Positions 55,237 to 63,506 of a stretch of 64,000 bases of DNA are shown in pieces. Where the stretch lies: NCBI RefSeq assembly GCF_000686845.1, contig NZ_JMLS01000025.1:55230-119229 (forward strand), read 5' to 3'. How positions within the stretch are numbered: position 1 is the stretch's first letter; the number at the start of each line of letters is the position of its first letter. The DNA comes from Paenibacillus sp. UNC451MF (GTDB taxonomy: Bacteria; Bacillota; Bacilli; Paenibacillales; NBRC-103111). Made by a program: the position numbers and the translations under genes. The notes under the pieces are model-generated. The model had not been told where the DNA came from. It ran no database searches and worked only from the letters and a program-made list of their open reading frames with translations.

Positions 55237-55525
55237 GTTGCATATGAAGCATGACAGCACTTAATAGGAGAAGAAAGGGGGCTGCTCCGACGAACCTATA
55301 TTCACTGGAGCTTAGTAACATTAATAGAGGTGAAGCAAGCAGAAATGCGATGTACAAAAAAATCGGCGTCATAGCCAATGCCCCGATGAGACCTGCAACG
55401 ATACATGGAACAAGAATAGGGATCAATAGTCCGTTCCCTTCTTTATTCATAGGCAATAAACTGATGACCGCTAGTATACCTGCTACAACAAAACATAACC
55501 GACTAAGGTGATGAAGATTCTTCAT
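55214..55525 (-). CDS. small hypothetical membrane protein
   Basis: 103 residues with three to four transmembrane helices (VVAGILAVISLLPM, LLIPILVPCIVAGLIGALAM, PIFLYIAFLLASPLLMLL, AAPFLLLLSAVML) and a short basic tail. No family recognised. It lies 33 nt before the Rrf2 gene ends in the opposite order, on the same strand, so the two may share a transcript. Confidence 0.65.
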   Translation of the reverse strand: MKNLHHLSRLCFVVAGILAVISLLPMNKEGNGLLIPILVPCIVAGLIGALAMTPIFLYIAFLLASPLLMLLSSSEYRFVGAAPFLLLLSAVMLHMQQKKTRSH

Positions 55526-55558
55526 TTACCCTCCATGATATAGGTAGCCTCCGGCTTC

Positions 55559-55984
55559 CTACGGTTTTTCTGTCATCTGATGCACGATTTGCATTAAGGT
55601 TACTTTACTCAGCTCATCCTCCATCGCCTTTTGCGCTTGCGAGAACGTGGTCTCCAGAGCTCCTTGAATATTGCGGCCCACCGCACATTGAGGATTCGGA
55701 TTCTCATGCACCGAGAACAACTCCTCCTGATGGTCGGCTTGAACGGCGCGATACACTTCCAGCAAAGTAATCTGATCCATCGGCCGAGCTAACACCGCAC
55801 CAGCAACACCCGGATTAGTAATAACAAGCCCTGCCTTATTCAGCATACTCATAATTCGCCTAATAACTACGGGATTCGTATTCACGCTGCCGGCAATAAA
55901 GTCGGATGTGTTCCGTCCTTCTTTGTTGATTTCCAGTAAAGATAATATGTGTATGGCAACAGCAAATCGGCTGCTTATGGTCAT
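55559..55984 (-). CDS. Rrf2 family transcriptional regulator (YwnA-like)
   Basis: 141 residues with the Rrf2 winged helix: ISSRFAVAIHILSLLEINKE, SDFIAGSVNTNPVVIRRIMS and NKAGLVITNPGVAGAVLARP. Only one Cys (PQCAVG) is present where Fe-S members such as IscR or NsrR have three, so it is more like YwnA and may not carry a cluster. Target unknown. Confidence 0.9.
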   Translation of the reverse strand: MTISSRFAVAIHILSLLEINKEGRNTSDFIAGSVNTNPVVIRRIMSMLNKAGLVITNPGVAGAVLARPMDQITLLEVYRAVQADHQEELFSVHENPNPQCAVGRNIQGALETTFSQAQKAMEDELSKVTLMQIVHQMTEKP

Positions 55985-56286
55985 TAGGACTCACCTCTTC
56001 TATGCTTCACTATCACAACAAGGGCTTCAAACCCCTGGTAGCTTTATTTTATCATATGTTTCGTCTTTCTTTAACCTGTAATTATTGTAGTTACATTTAT
56101 AATTCACCTAAATCTTCTACTATATTCAAAATGGGCTATCGCCGAATCTCCCTTATATTACATGACGAGCTTTGAACTGCAATAGTTTGCAGCCAATCCA
56201 TATTAAGCATATTTTCAGTTGACGCGCTTCTTCCACTGTTTTACAATTTATATTAGTCGCCTAAATAATAAAAAGGAGGGTTCGCC
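55985..56286. promoter_or_regulatory. intergenic region before the MarR-ABC operon
   Basis: 302 bp between the Rrf2 gene (-) and marR (+). It holds the promoter and operator listed at 56219-56269; the rest is AT-rich with no other recognised element. Confidence 0.6.
56219..56269 (+). promoter_or_regulatory. promoter and MarR-type operator of the ABC exporter operon
   Basis: TTGACG (56219-56224), 17-nt spacer, TACAAT (56242-56247). Directly after lies an imperfect palindrome with core TTAG-TCGC-CTAA (56253-56264). The same arrangement, TACAATTTA then TTAG-N4-CTAAATAA, occurs at 8548-8574. It suggests autoregulation by the MarR protein. Confidence 0.7.
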
Positions 56287-56736
56287 TTGCATCCCCACCC
56301 GTCTGAATCTCTCACTCATATGATGTCCCACGTGATGAGGCTGCATCGCCACACCTTGCATCTACTGCTTCAGGAGCAAGGGATCGAAGTGTACCCAGGG
56401 CAACCTCCCCTTCTGTTTCGTCTATCGGAAGAAGACGGACAAAGCCAGAAGGAACTTGCCAAGAAGCTGCGGATCCAACCTGCGACCCTGACTGTTATGC
56501 TGACTCGCATGGAAAAGACCGGGCTTGTGCAGCGCAGGCCGGATGATCGGGACCAGCGCATCTCCAGAGTGTTTCTTACAGAAGAAGGAAGGCAAGCCAT
56601 CCAAGCGGTTAAAGATACGATGCAGTCCTTAGAGGTCTGCTCGTTTGAGGATTTCACCCCGGAAGAGAAGCTTCTGCTCCGCCGCTTTCTGCTGCATATG
56701 CAGGATAACTTAAAAAAACTGGAGAAAAACGTTTAG
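56287..56736 (+). CDS. MarR family transcriptional regulator of the ABC exporter
   Basis: 149 residues. TTG 56287 has AAAAAGGAGGG at 9-nt spacing. Winged-helix MarR features: PPLLFRLSEEDGQSQKELAK, LRIQPATLTVMLTRMEKTGL and RRPDDRDQRISRVFLTEEGR. It is 29 nt upstream of two ABC exporter genes, a common MarR-ABC-ABC arrangement in Bacillota, so it probably represses the operon until an exported drug or peptide binds. Confidence 0.9.
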   Translation: MHPHPSESLTHMMSHVMRLHRHTLHLLLQEQGIEVYPGQPPLLFRLSEEDGQSQKELAKKLRIQPATLTVMLTRMEKTGLVQRRPDDRDQRISRVFLTEEGRQAIQAVKDTMQSLEVCSFEDFTPEEKLLLRRFLLHMQDNLKKLEKNV

Positions 56737-56765
56737 TCGACAAAACAATAGCGAGGTGCAACTTT

Positions 56766-58532
56766 GTGTGGAAATTATTTCGGTTTTTAAAGCCTTACTG
56801 GAAGTCAGCCTTATTAGCCCCCCTCTTAATGCTCGTTGAGGTGTACATGGATTTGCTCCAGCCGAAGCTTATGGCGAGCATCGTGAATGAAGGCGTCCTG
56901 CAGAAGGATTTGCTCCACATTCAAAAAACGGGGGCTCTAATGATCGGCTTCACCCTGATCGGTCTGATCGGTGGACTTGGGTGTACGCTCTTTTCAAGCC
57001 TTGCTTCCCAGAATTTCGGCGCCGATGTGCGCAATGAGCTGTTTCAAAAAGTGCAATCGTTTTCTTTTCGCAATCTGGATCAGTTTAAAGCCGGCTCGCT
57101 CGTGACTCGGTTAACGAACGATGTGGTGCAAATGCAAAATCTGGTGCAGATGACACTGCGAATTTTGGTAAGGGCTCCGTTCCTGGCTATCGGCAGCTTG
57201 ATCATGGCCGTTACGATCAGCTACCGCTTGGCTGCCATTTTGGCCGTCGTCATTCCCGTTCTATTCCTAGTACTGTATCTGCTGATTCGCTTCGCCTTCC
57301 CTCTGTTCTCCAAGGTACAAAGCAAGCTCGATTCCGTGAACAACGTACTGCAGGAGAATCTCGCAGGTATTCGCGTTGTCAAGGCGTTCGTCCGTTCCGA
57401 TTATGAGAACAAGCGCTTCCGCACCGCCAACAATGATTACACTGAGATTGCTATGAAAGCTACCCGCATCGTGGCGTTGAATATGCCCGTTATGACCTTG
57501 ATCTTGAACGCAAGCATCGTTGCGGTTCTCTGGTACGGGGGGAATCTCACCTGGGAAGGCTCTCTTCCAGTCGGCGATTTAATCGCCTTTGTCAACTATG
57601 TGACGCAGGTGTTGTTCTCACTGCTTATGGTAGGGATGATGCTGATGTTCGTTTCACGGGCCAAAGCGTCCGCAGACCGCATTAACGAAGTGATGGAGGT
57701 TCAATCTGAAATCACGGAAGACGGTCATGCCGTAAGCCGTTCCGTACGGGCGGGCGAGGTTACATTCGAACATGTGTCCTTCGCTTACAATGGTGAGGAG
57801 TCCACTCATATGGATTCCATTTCCGAGCAGAGGGATCTGGTGCTCAAGGACATTCACTTTACGGCTGAACCGGGACAGACCGTGGCAATTCTTGGTGCGA
57901 CTGGGTCCGGCAAATCGACGCTGGTGAACCTGATCCCCCGGTTGTACGATACAACAAAGGGCAATGTGCTAATTGACGGCATCGACATTCGCCAGATGTC
58001 GCTCGATCATCTTCGCAACCAAGTCGGTATGGTGCTGCAGCAGGCCATTCTATTCACCGGGACGATCCGCGACAACATTCGTTTTGGTAAACCTGATGCT
58101 TCGCAAGAGGAAGTCGAGGAGGCAGCCAAAGCGGCCCAGGCACACGATTTTATTATGAGTATGCCAGAAGGGTATGACACCGAGCTCGGTCAAAGAGGGG
58201 TCAATCTGTCAGGCGGACAAAAGCAGCGGATTTCCATCGCACGGGCCTTGTTGGTTCGACCGGCCGTTCTGATTCTGGACGATAGTACCAGTGCGGTTGA
58301 CCTCGGTACCGAATCCCGCATTCAAGCGGCAATCAAATCACTGATGCGGGAGAGCACCTGCTTCGTCATTGCTCAACGCATTTCATCTGTACTCGATGCG
58401 GATAAAATTCTCGTGCTCGATGAAGGACGTATTGTTGCCGAGGGTACCCATCAAGAACTGATCCAGACCAGTCCCGAATATCAGGACATCTATAACTCCC
58501 AAATAGGAAAGGGGGCCGTTGCGCATGGCTGA
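56766..58532 (+). CDS. heterodimeric ABC exporter subunit 1 (degenerate catalytic site)
   Basis: 588 residues: six transmembrane helices (about 15-300) and one nucleotide-binding domain with Walker A ILGATGSGKSTLV, signature NLSGGQKQRISIARALL and Walker B VLILDDSTSAVD. The catalytic Glu after Walker B is Asp, as in the degenerate half of heterodimeric exporters such as TM287/288 or BmrCD. GTG start 56766. Partner: 58525 product, whose gene overlaps by 8 nt. Confidence 0.92.
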   Translation: MWKLFRFLKPYWKSALLAPLLMLVEVYMDLLQPKLMASIVNEGVLQKDLLHIQKTGALMIGFTLIGLIGGLGCTLFSSLASQNFGADVRNELFQKVQSFSFRNLDQFKAGSLVTRLTNDVVQMQNLVQMTLRILVRAPFLAIGSLIMAVTISYRLAAILAVVIPVLFLVLYLLIRFAFPLFSKVQSKLDSVNNVLQENLAGIRVVKAFVRSDYENKRFRTANNDYTEIAMKATRIVALNMPVMTLILNASIVAVLWYGGNLTWEGSLPVGDLIAFVNYVTQVLFSLLMVGMMLMFVSRAKASADRINEVMEVQSEITEDGHAVSRSVRAGEVTFEHVSFAYNGEESTHMDSISEQRDLVLKDIHFTAEPGQTVAILGATGSGKSTLVNLIPRLYDTTKGNVLIDGIDIRQMSLDHLRNQVGMVLQQAILFTGTIRDNIRFGKPDASQEEVEEAAKAAQAHDFIMSMPEGYDTELGQRGVNLSGGQKQRISIARALLVRPAVLILDDSTSAVDLGTESRIQAAIKSLMRESTCFVIAQRISSVLDADKILVLDEGRIVAEGTHQELIQTSPEYQDIYNSQIGKGAVAHG

Positions 58533-60399
58533 ACCTAATCGCAGCGAGCAGCATGAACGTAATAACGGCGGGATGAGACCTATGGGCCCTCCTATGGGCA
58601 TGGGGGGTCCTATGGGCGGTGGCCCGGGCGGACCGAGGGGAATGATGGCCAAGGTACGCCCCAAAAACACCAGGGCTACCCTGAAAAGAATGTGGCAATA
58701 TTTGAGTCGACAGCGCGCAGGGTTAATCTCTGTATTTATACTAACTGCACTCAGCTCCGGCTTGGCGTTAATAGGCCCTTATTTGATCGGCTTATCGATC
58801 GACGAATATATTATTCCGCGCAATTACAGCGGCCTTATATGGTTGTGTATGGCTCTTCTTGGAGCCTACGTATTCAGTGCCATTATGTCCTGGATTCAGG
58901 CTTATGTCATGACAGGAGTATCCCAACGCACAGTGCGGGAAATGCGGGAAGATATGTTTAGTCGAATTCAGAAGCTGCCGCTCCAGTTTTTTGATAGCAA
59001 AACCCACGGGGAGCTTATGAGCCGAACCACCAACGATATAGAGAACGTGTCCAACACGCTAAACCAGAGTGTGACACAGCTCATTTCAAGTGTCATCACT
59101 GTCATCGGTGCCTTGCTTTTTATGTTAAAGCTGAATATTTGGCTTACTCTGCTTAGCCTGATCACCATTCCTCTGGTCATGCTCATTACCGGTAAAATTT
59201 CCAAGTATACCCGTAACCATTTTTCCGGGCAGCAAAAATATCTTGGTGAAATCAACGGGTTTATTGAGGAAACGATATCTGGGCAAAAGGTCGTTAAAGC
59301 GTTTCGCCGGGAAGAAAAGGCGATCCAGGATTTTAACGTTATCAATGCGAAGCTTCGGAACGCAGGTTCCAAGGCTCAAATTTTTAGCGGGATGATCGGA
59401 CCTGTTATGAACGTACTCAACAACATCAGCTTCGCTTTGTTAGCTGCGGTAGGCGGATGGATGGCACTGAACGATATGACGACGATCGGGATTATCGTGA
59501 GCTTCCTGAACTATTCCAAGCAGTTCGGCAGACCGATTAACGAATTGGCTAACCAATTCAACATGATTCAATCCGGTGTGGCCGGCGCCGAGCGTGTATT
59601 TGAAATTATGGATACCAAGACGGAATACGAAGAACGGTCGAGCCGCAAGGAGCTGAAGCATGTCAAAGGCGAGGTCATCCTGAACGATGTATCTTTCCGC
59701 TATAAGGAAGATGTGCCTGTCCTTAAGCATGTGTCGCTAACCGCCAAGCCAGGGGACACGGTAGCCCTCGTAGGCCCCACCGGAGCAGGTAAAACAACGA
59801 TCATTAATCTGCTGACCCGCTTCTATGACATTCAGGAAGGTACCATTACGATAGACGGGGAAACGATACGCAGTTTCGACAAAGATCAGCTGCGCCAACA
59901 GCTCGGTATCGTCCTTCAGGATGCGTACCTGTTCTCCGACACGATTCGTGAGAACATTCGTTATGGGAAGCTGGATGCCACCAACGAAGAGATTGAATCG
60001 GCCGCCAAGCTGGCGAATGCAGATACCTTTATTCGTAAACTGCCGCAAGGCTATGACACTGTGCTATCAGCAGAAGGCAGCAACTTGAGTCAAGGACAGC
60101 GGCAGCTCATTACGATTGCTAGAGCCATTCTAGCTGACCCGGCGATTCTGATTCTTGACGAAGCAACCAGTAGTGTCGATACCCGTACTGAAATGCACAT
60201 CCAAGAGGCGATGAACTCTCTTATGAAAGGCCGTACCAGTTTCGTGATTGCGCATCGGTTAAGTACGATCCGTGAGGCCGATCAAATTCTCGTCATCAAC
60301 GGAGGAGAAATTATTGAACGGGGTACCCACCAGCAGTTACTGGATCAGAAGGGCTTCTATTGCGACCTGTACAACAGCCAATTTAAACGGGTAGGCTAA
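58525..60399 (+). CDS. heterodimeric ABC exporter subunit 2 (canonical catalytic Glu)
   Basis: 624 residues from ATG 58525 (AAAGGGGG at 9-nt spacing; TTG 58519 rejected). A Met/Gly/Pro-rich N-terminal extension (about 12-45) is followed by six transmembrane helices and an ATPase domain with LVGPTGAGKTT, LSQGQRQLITIARAIL and ILILDEATSSVD. The signature has LSQGQ rather than LSGGQ, as expected for the subunit that completes the degenerate site. It should export drugs or peptides with subunit 1. Confidence 0.92.
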   Translation: MAEPNRSEQHERNNGGMRPMGPPMGMGGPMGGGPGGPRGMMAKVRPKNTRATLKRMWQYLSRQRAGLISVFILTALSSGLALIGPYLIGLSIDEYIIPRNYSGLIWLCMALLGAYVFSAIMSWIQAYVMTGVSQRTVREMREDMFSRIQKLPLQFFDSKTHGELMSRTTNDIENVSNTLNQSVTQLISSVITVIGALLFMLKLNIWLTLLSLITIPLVMLITGKISKYTRNHFSGQQKYLGEINGFIEETISGQKVVKAFRREEKAIQDFNVINAKLRNAGSKAQIFSGMIGPVMNVLNNISFALLAAVGGWMALNDMTTIGIIVSFLNYSKQFGRPINELANQFNMIQSGVAGAERVFEIMDTKTEYEERSSRKELKHVKGEVILNDVSFRYKEDVPVLKHVSLTAKPGDTVALVGPTGAGKTTIINLLTRFYDIQEGTITIDGETIRSFDKDQLRQQLGIVLQDAYLFSDTIRENIRYGKLDATNEEIESAAKLANADTFIRKLPQGYDTVLSAEGSNLSQGQRQLITIARAILADPAILILDEATSSVDTRTEMHIQEAMNSLMKGRTSFVIAHRLSTIREADQILVINGGEIIERGTHQQLLDQKGFYCDLYNSQFKRVG

Positions 60400-60540
60400 C
60401 AATGAAAATCAAAGATAATGCGTCATGTTTCCGTTTTCACAACGGCTGCCTAGCCAAAATCGATTTTAAAACCATTTAGCCGCATTTTACTTTCAAAGCT
60501 CATCGGCGTATGATACGGATCAACAACCTCATACGCCTTA

Positions 60541-60700
60541 CAAAATCGCTTAATTTCCGTTATGGAAAGCGGGGGAACCATTGAATTCATCTCTCCGGTC
60601 CAGTGGCCGGTAGGATGGTTCGCGGGGTGAATCCTGAAACCTTCAGGTAGGGCGCTCTCAAGCCCGAATCCGACAGCTAACCTCGTCTGCGTTTTGAGAG
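60541..60700 (+). ncRNA. c-di-AMP riboswitch (ydaO/yuaA type)
   Basis: The conserved ydaO/yuaA core is present in order: GCGGGGGAACC (60569-60579), GCGGGGTGAATCC (60622-60634), AGGTAGGGC (60645-60653), AGCCCGAATCCGACAGCTAA (60661-60680) and CCTCGTCTGCGT (60681-60692). This matches the B. subtilis ydaO leader closely. A terminator hairpin follows at 60752-60792 and then a gene, so ligand binding should lower expression of the downstream gene. Aptamer edges are approximate. A 103-codon minus-strand frame across it is fortuitous. Confidence 0.92.
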
Positions 60701-60751
60701 AATACCGCGTTTCGTGCTGCCATCTGACGGGTAATGACCCCCAATGGCTCG

Positions 60752-60792
60752 AGAAGCCCATGAGTAGAGTCTCTCTATTCGGGGCTTTTTTT
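60752..60792 (+). terminator. riboswitch expression-platform terminator
   Basis: AAGCCCATGAGTAGAG (60754-60769) pairs with CTCTATTCGGGGCTT with one mismatch pair, followed by seven T. It has no upstream gene to terminate other than the leader itself. Confidence 0.85.
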
Positions 60793-60844
60793 AATAGTTA
60801 GACCGTATCTCTATTACTAGAACAAAAAGGAGTGTATTTCGTTT

Positions 60845-61312
60845 ATGCCCTATCCTGCCGATACTGAAGTCGATCTGAGCAGCGCTCAAATCGTTAGTTC
60901 CCAAATCGTATCCATTGAACTGTTCCAGCTTGACCTGCTTGCATGTCAAACGATTCAAGGGCACGCCTCCATTCATGATGCCGCCTCCTGCCTGCTGAAA
61001 GTTTCGAGCACCGGAAAAAACGGCTGGGGAGTGTGTATGCTGCCTGCTGGAGAGCCAAGGTTTGATTTTATTAAGTGGGCTGCGGTGTTTGGCAAATTAA
61101 AAGGCGTTACGGTTCCCTCTGCCCTCCAACTCGTTCAGCAGCACCACACGGATTGGGGCACGGAACGATATACATTAGGCAAAGCAACACTGACTGACCT
61201 AGTCTCTCAATGTCAAAGAGGCTGCTGCCTCTCTCGGCAAAGCGAAGTATGTAACGGGCTCGAGCGCTCCTTTCTGATCGATCATTCCGATCGTTATTTT
61301 TCCTTTCTATAA
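60845..61312 (+). CDS. uncharacterised protein under c-di-AMP riboswitch control
   Basis: 155 residues, not confidently recognised. ATG 60845 has GGAG 12 nt upstream. The central part (LLKVSSTGKNGWGVCMLPAG) weakly resembles the N-terminal capping domain of enolase-superfamily (muconate-lactonising/mandelate racemase-like) proteins, but no barrel follows. Three to five Cys, no signal peptide or membrane helix. Known ydaO targets are K+ transporters, osmolyte uptake and wall hydrolases; this gene fits none of them. Confidence 0.7.
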   Translation: MPYPADTEVDLSSAQIVSSQIVSIELFQLDLLACQTIQGHASIHDAASCLLKVSSTGKNGWGVCMLPAGEPRFDFIKWAAVFGKLKGVTVPSALQLVQQHHTDWGTERYTLGKATLTDLVSQCQRGCCLSRQSEVCNGLERSFLIDHSDRYFSFL

Positions 61313-61351
61313 TCTACACTAACCTTAATTATAAAAAATAGAAGCACGACG

Positions 61352-61385
61352 AAGACATCGGATACTATTCCAGATGTCTTTTTAG
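61352..61385. terminator. terminator between 60845 gene and the surface-protein cluster
   Basis: AAGACATC (61352-61359) / GATGTCTT (61373-61380) followed by TTTAGT; shared by convergent genes. Confidence 0.75.
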
Positions 61386-61395
61386 TATTTTGTGA

Positions 61396-61977
61396 TTAAG
61401 CCTCCCACCAGCTGATATTGGCGCTGGACGTGATGGTTAATCCAACGGATGAGCTGGACGATGTGACGCTTACCGTTATCGAATTGCCCGGCGGGACGAT
61501 AATCGATCCGGTGTATTCTTGGGTTAGTCCCCCAGGTGCTAACTGCACCGCGTTAAATGTCGTGCCTCCAGTTGGGGCTGCGGTTGACGACTGAGCAGTC
61601 ATAACACTGACGGCGCTGCTGTTGAAATTATTATTGGTAGGCGTCAGCGTAGTTGGAGAGCTCAGAGTGCCTCCCTTCTGAAAGCTGGCACTTCCGGACA
61701 GTGCGGACAACAAGGAAGAACCGCCGATACTGATACCGATTCGGGAAACATACACCGTTTTCCCGCTGCCTCCAGGATTGGTTACCTTGAGCGTAATGAC
61801 CGCCGAAATGAGGCTAAGGACGACTAGTGCAGAAGCGGAGCCTGTGATTGAAAACAAGCTGCCGGCTCGGCTAGCTCCGTTTTCTGGCGGAGAGACGATG
61901 CCGGGGTCTGTATAAGTATTGGTTGAGTGAGTGAACACAGGATTATGGAAGGAATTAAACACATGGTTGTTCGGCAT
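61396..61977 (-). CDS. Ser/Thr/Gly-rich beta-structured protein, possible surface or spore protein
   Basis: 193 residues from ATG 61977 (GGAGGGG upstream; ATG 62019 rejected). It begins MPNNHVFNSFHNPVFTHS and ends SANISWWEA. The body alternates beta-strand-like Ser/Thr/Gly/Val segments (KVTNPGGSGKTVYVSRIGIS, GSIIVPPGNSITVSVTSSS) with no Cys, signal peptide or membrane helix. It is paralogous to the frameshifted gene at 61997-62528. Family not recognised. Confidence 0.75.
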   Translation of the reverse strand: MPNNHVFNSFHNPVFTHSTNTYTDPGIVSPPENGASRAGSLFSITGSASALVVLSLISAVITLKVTNPGGSGKTVYVSRIGISIGGSSLLSALSGSASFQKGGTLSSPTTLTPTNNNFNSSAVSVMTAQSSTAAPTGGTTFNAVQLAPGGLTQEYTGSIIVPPGNSITVSVTSSSSSVGLTITSSANISWWEA

Positions 61978-61996
61978 TAAGCTATCCCCTCCTCTC

Positions 61997-62528
61997 TTAG
62001 TACTCCCACCAGCTAACATTGGCGGATGCCGTTGCTGCGCCCGTTCCGACAGTTATCGTCAAAGCACTTCCGGGTGGTACGAGAATACTCCCTGTAAAAG
62101 AAATCATAAACGGCCCCGCAGGCAATATCAGGGTTACAAAGGGTACAGGACTTCCGGTGACCGTACCGGTTGCACTTCGTACCGTCATTACACTTGTATT
62201 GGCGCTGCCAAAATTAAGATTGAGCGGCGTTACGGTTGATCCGGTGACCGTACCATTCTTTAGGAGCGTAGCAGTCGCTCCAGCAATCGAAGCGCTCCCG
62301 GCAACACGGGAGATATACATCGTTCTACCACTGCCTTCCCGGATTGGACGCTTGGAGGATTAAATTTTGCCCGGCCGTAATACTTGACGAAAAGTTGGCT
62401 ATATACAATACGCCCGCCATGCTGGCGCTACCTTCCGGAGAAGATTCGATACCCGGTGCTATATAAGGATTTACCTGTTGAGTAAAAAGCGGATTGTTCG
62501 TCTGGTCAAAAACATAATAGTTTGGCAT
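61997..62528 (-). pseudogene. frameshifted paralogue of the 61396 gene
   Basis: ATG 62528 (AGGGGGG at 8-nt spacing) opens MPNYYVFDQTNNPLFTQQ and reads to LILQASNPG, then hits a stop. The other frame continues SGRTMYISRVAGSAS to SANVSWWEY and TAA at 61997. The paralogue has TNPGGSGKTVYVSR here, so one extra base, a T of the TT at 62336-62337 (A on the coding strand), breaks the frame. It may be a true pseudogene, a sequencing error or phase variation; the run is too short for obvious slippage. Confidence 0.8.
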
Positions 62529-62822
62529 AATTGCAGCCCCCCTGTCAGCCATCTTCTCCCTCATTCATCCCACACTTCTCTGATTCCACCAGAGTACGCA
62601 TACTCCAACATATGCTTCCTTGTCCTAATGTTGATAGGAACTATGATGATCTTCATTACTTTAAAGCCTATCAGGTATTTGTCCAAGCAACGCGGTATTA
62701 CTCTAAATATACTTATAGAGACGTCATTGCATTCGTAACCAGAAAATAGTTAGGCTCGTTTTTTCATGATTTAAGATTGGTCGGAAATGACACATTTTCG
62801 GGGGAGAGGGGGTGAGCATTCG

Positions 62823-63482
62823 ATGTTAGCCCAAAAAACAGAGCTTCATGGCTGTAAGAAAAAAAAATCTGTCCCCAGGCTAAAGAAAACCCGCTGTTCT
62901 TCTAAAAAAAAATGCTGTAAAAAAGCGAAGTTGAGGCGCCACCGTTGTGTACCCAAAAAACGGCACTCTCGCTGTCACCGCAGTATAACCGTACGCAAGA
63001 TTGAGAAACCGGTCACGGTGATTGCCGATCAATTGGATACTCGAGATTTATCAGCTAAAAAGGATAGCGTGCAAATTTTCGGGACGGACAGCACGCAAAT
63101 TATCCCGATTCTCACAGACAAAGAGGGACGGATTATAGTAAGCTCCAACACTTCTAATATTGTGTTCGAAGAAGAATCCTACTTGAATTTGCAGGTTTCC
63201 AACCGATCTATGAATCTTCCTCCACAGGACACAACGACGAAGTTGGTCATGTCGTATGCGGTCATCAATCGCGGGACATCCCCTGTTGTGGTGCGCACGG
63301 AAATCAGTCCGAATTCTAGCGACTTCTCGCTGGATCAACAAGAGGTTGTTCGGCCAAATTCTGTACGGGTTTTCGTCCCTAATAGGTTCCTAAAATGGAC
63401 GCGTTTATCCATTTCAACCGAACAAGGAACGGAACCCACGCAAGTCGATGTTTATTTTCAATCTCAAACCATTGGAAGTTAA
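62823..63482 (+). CDS. Cys/Lys-rich protein with C-terminal DUF6385-like domain
   Basis: 219 residues from ATG 62823 (GGGGGTG at 9-nt spacing; an earlier start at 62787 rejected). Residues 1-55 are very basic with eight or so Cys (GCKKKKSVPRL, CSSKKKCCKKAKL, CVPKKRHSRCHRS), like spore-coat basic domains. The rest holds a beta-rich domain ending VRPNSVRVFVPNRFLKWTRL that fits DUF6385 proteins of Paenibacillus. Function unknown; crosslinking or DNA/peptidoglycan contact through the basic tail is possible. Confidence 0.75.
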   Translation: MLAQKTELHGCKKKKSVPRLKKTRCSSKKKCCKKAKLRRHRCVPKKRHSRCHRSITVRKIEKPVTVIADQLDTRDLSAKKDSVQIFGTDSTQIIPILTDKEGRIIVSSNTSNIVFEEESYLNLQVSNRSMNLPPQDTTTKLVMSYAVINRGTSPVVVRTEISPNSSDFSLDQQEVVRPNSVRVFVPNRFLKWTRLSISTEQGTEPTQVDVYFQSQTIGS

Positions 63483-63506
63483 TCTATTTCTAAAGAGGTG
63501 ATCACA

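Noticed and set aside
60450..60761. A 103-codon minus-strand frame after the ABC exporter genes
   Set aside because: It is antisense to the c-di-AMP riboswitch and begins inside the terminator; the sequence conservation is explained by the RNA.
62531..62749. A 72-codon plus-strand frame upstream of the DUF6385-like gene
   Set aside because: No ribosome binding site at the first ATG; the start overlaps the 5' end of the divergent gene. The second half (YFKAYQVFVQATRYY) looks protein-like, so a short peptide cannot be fully excluded.
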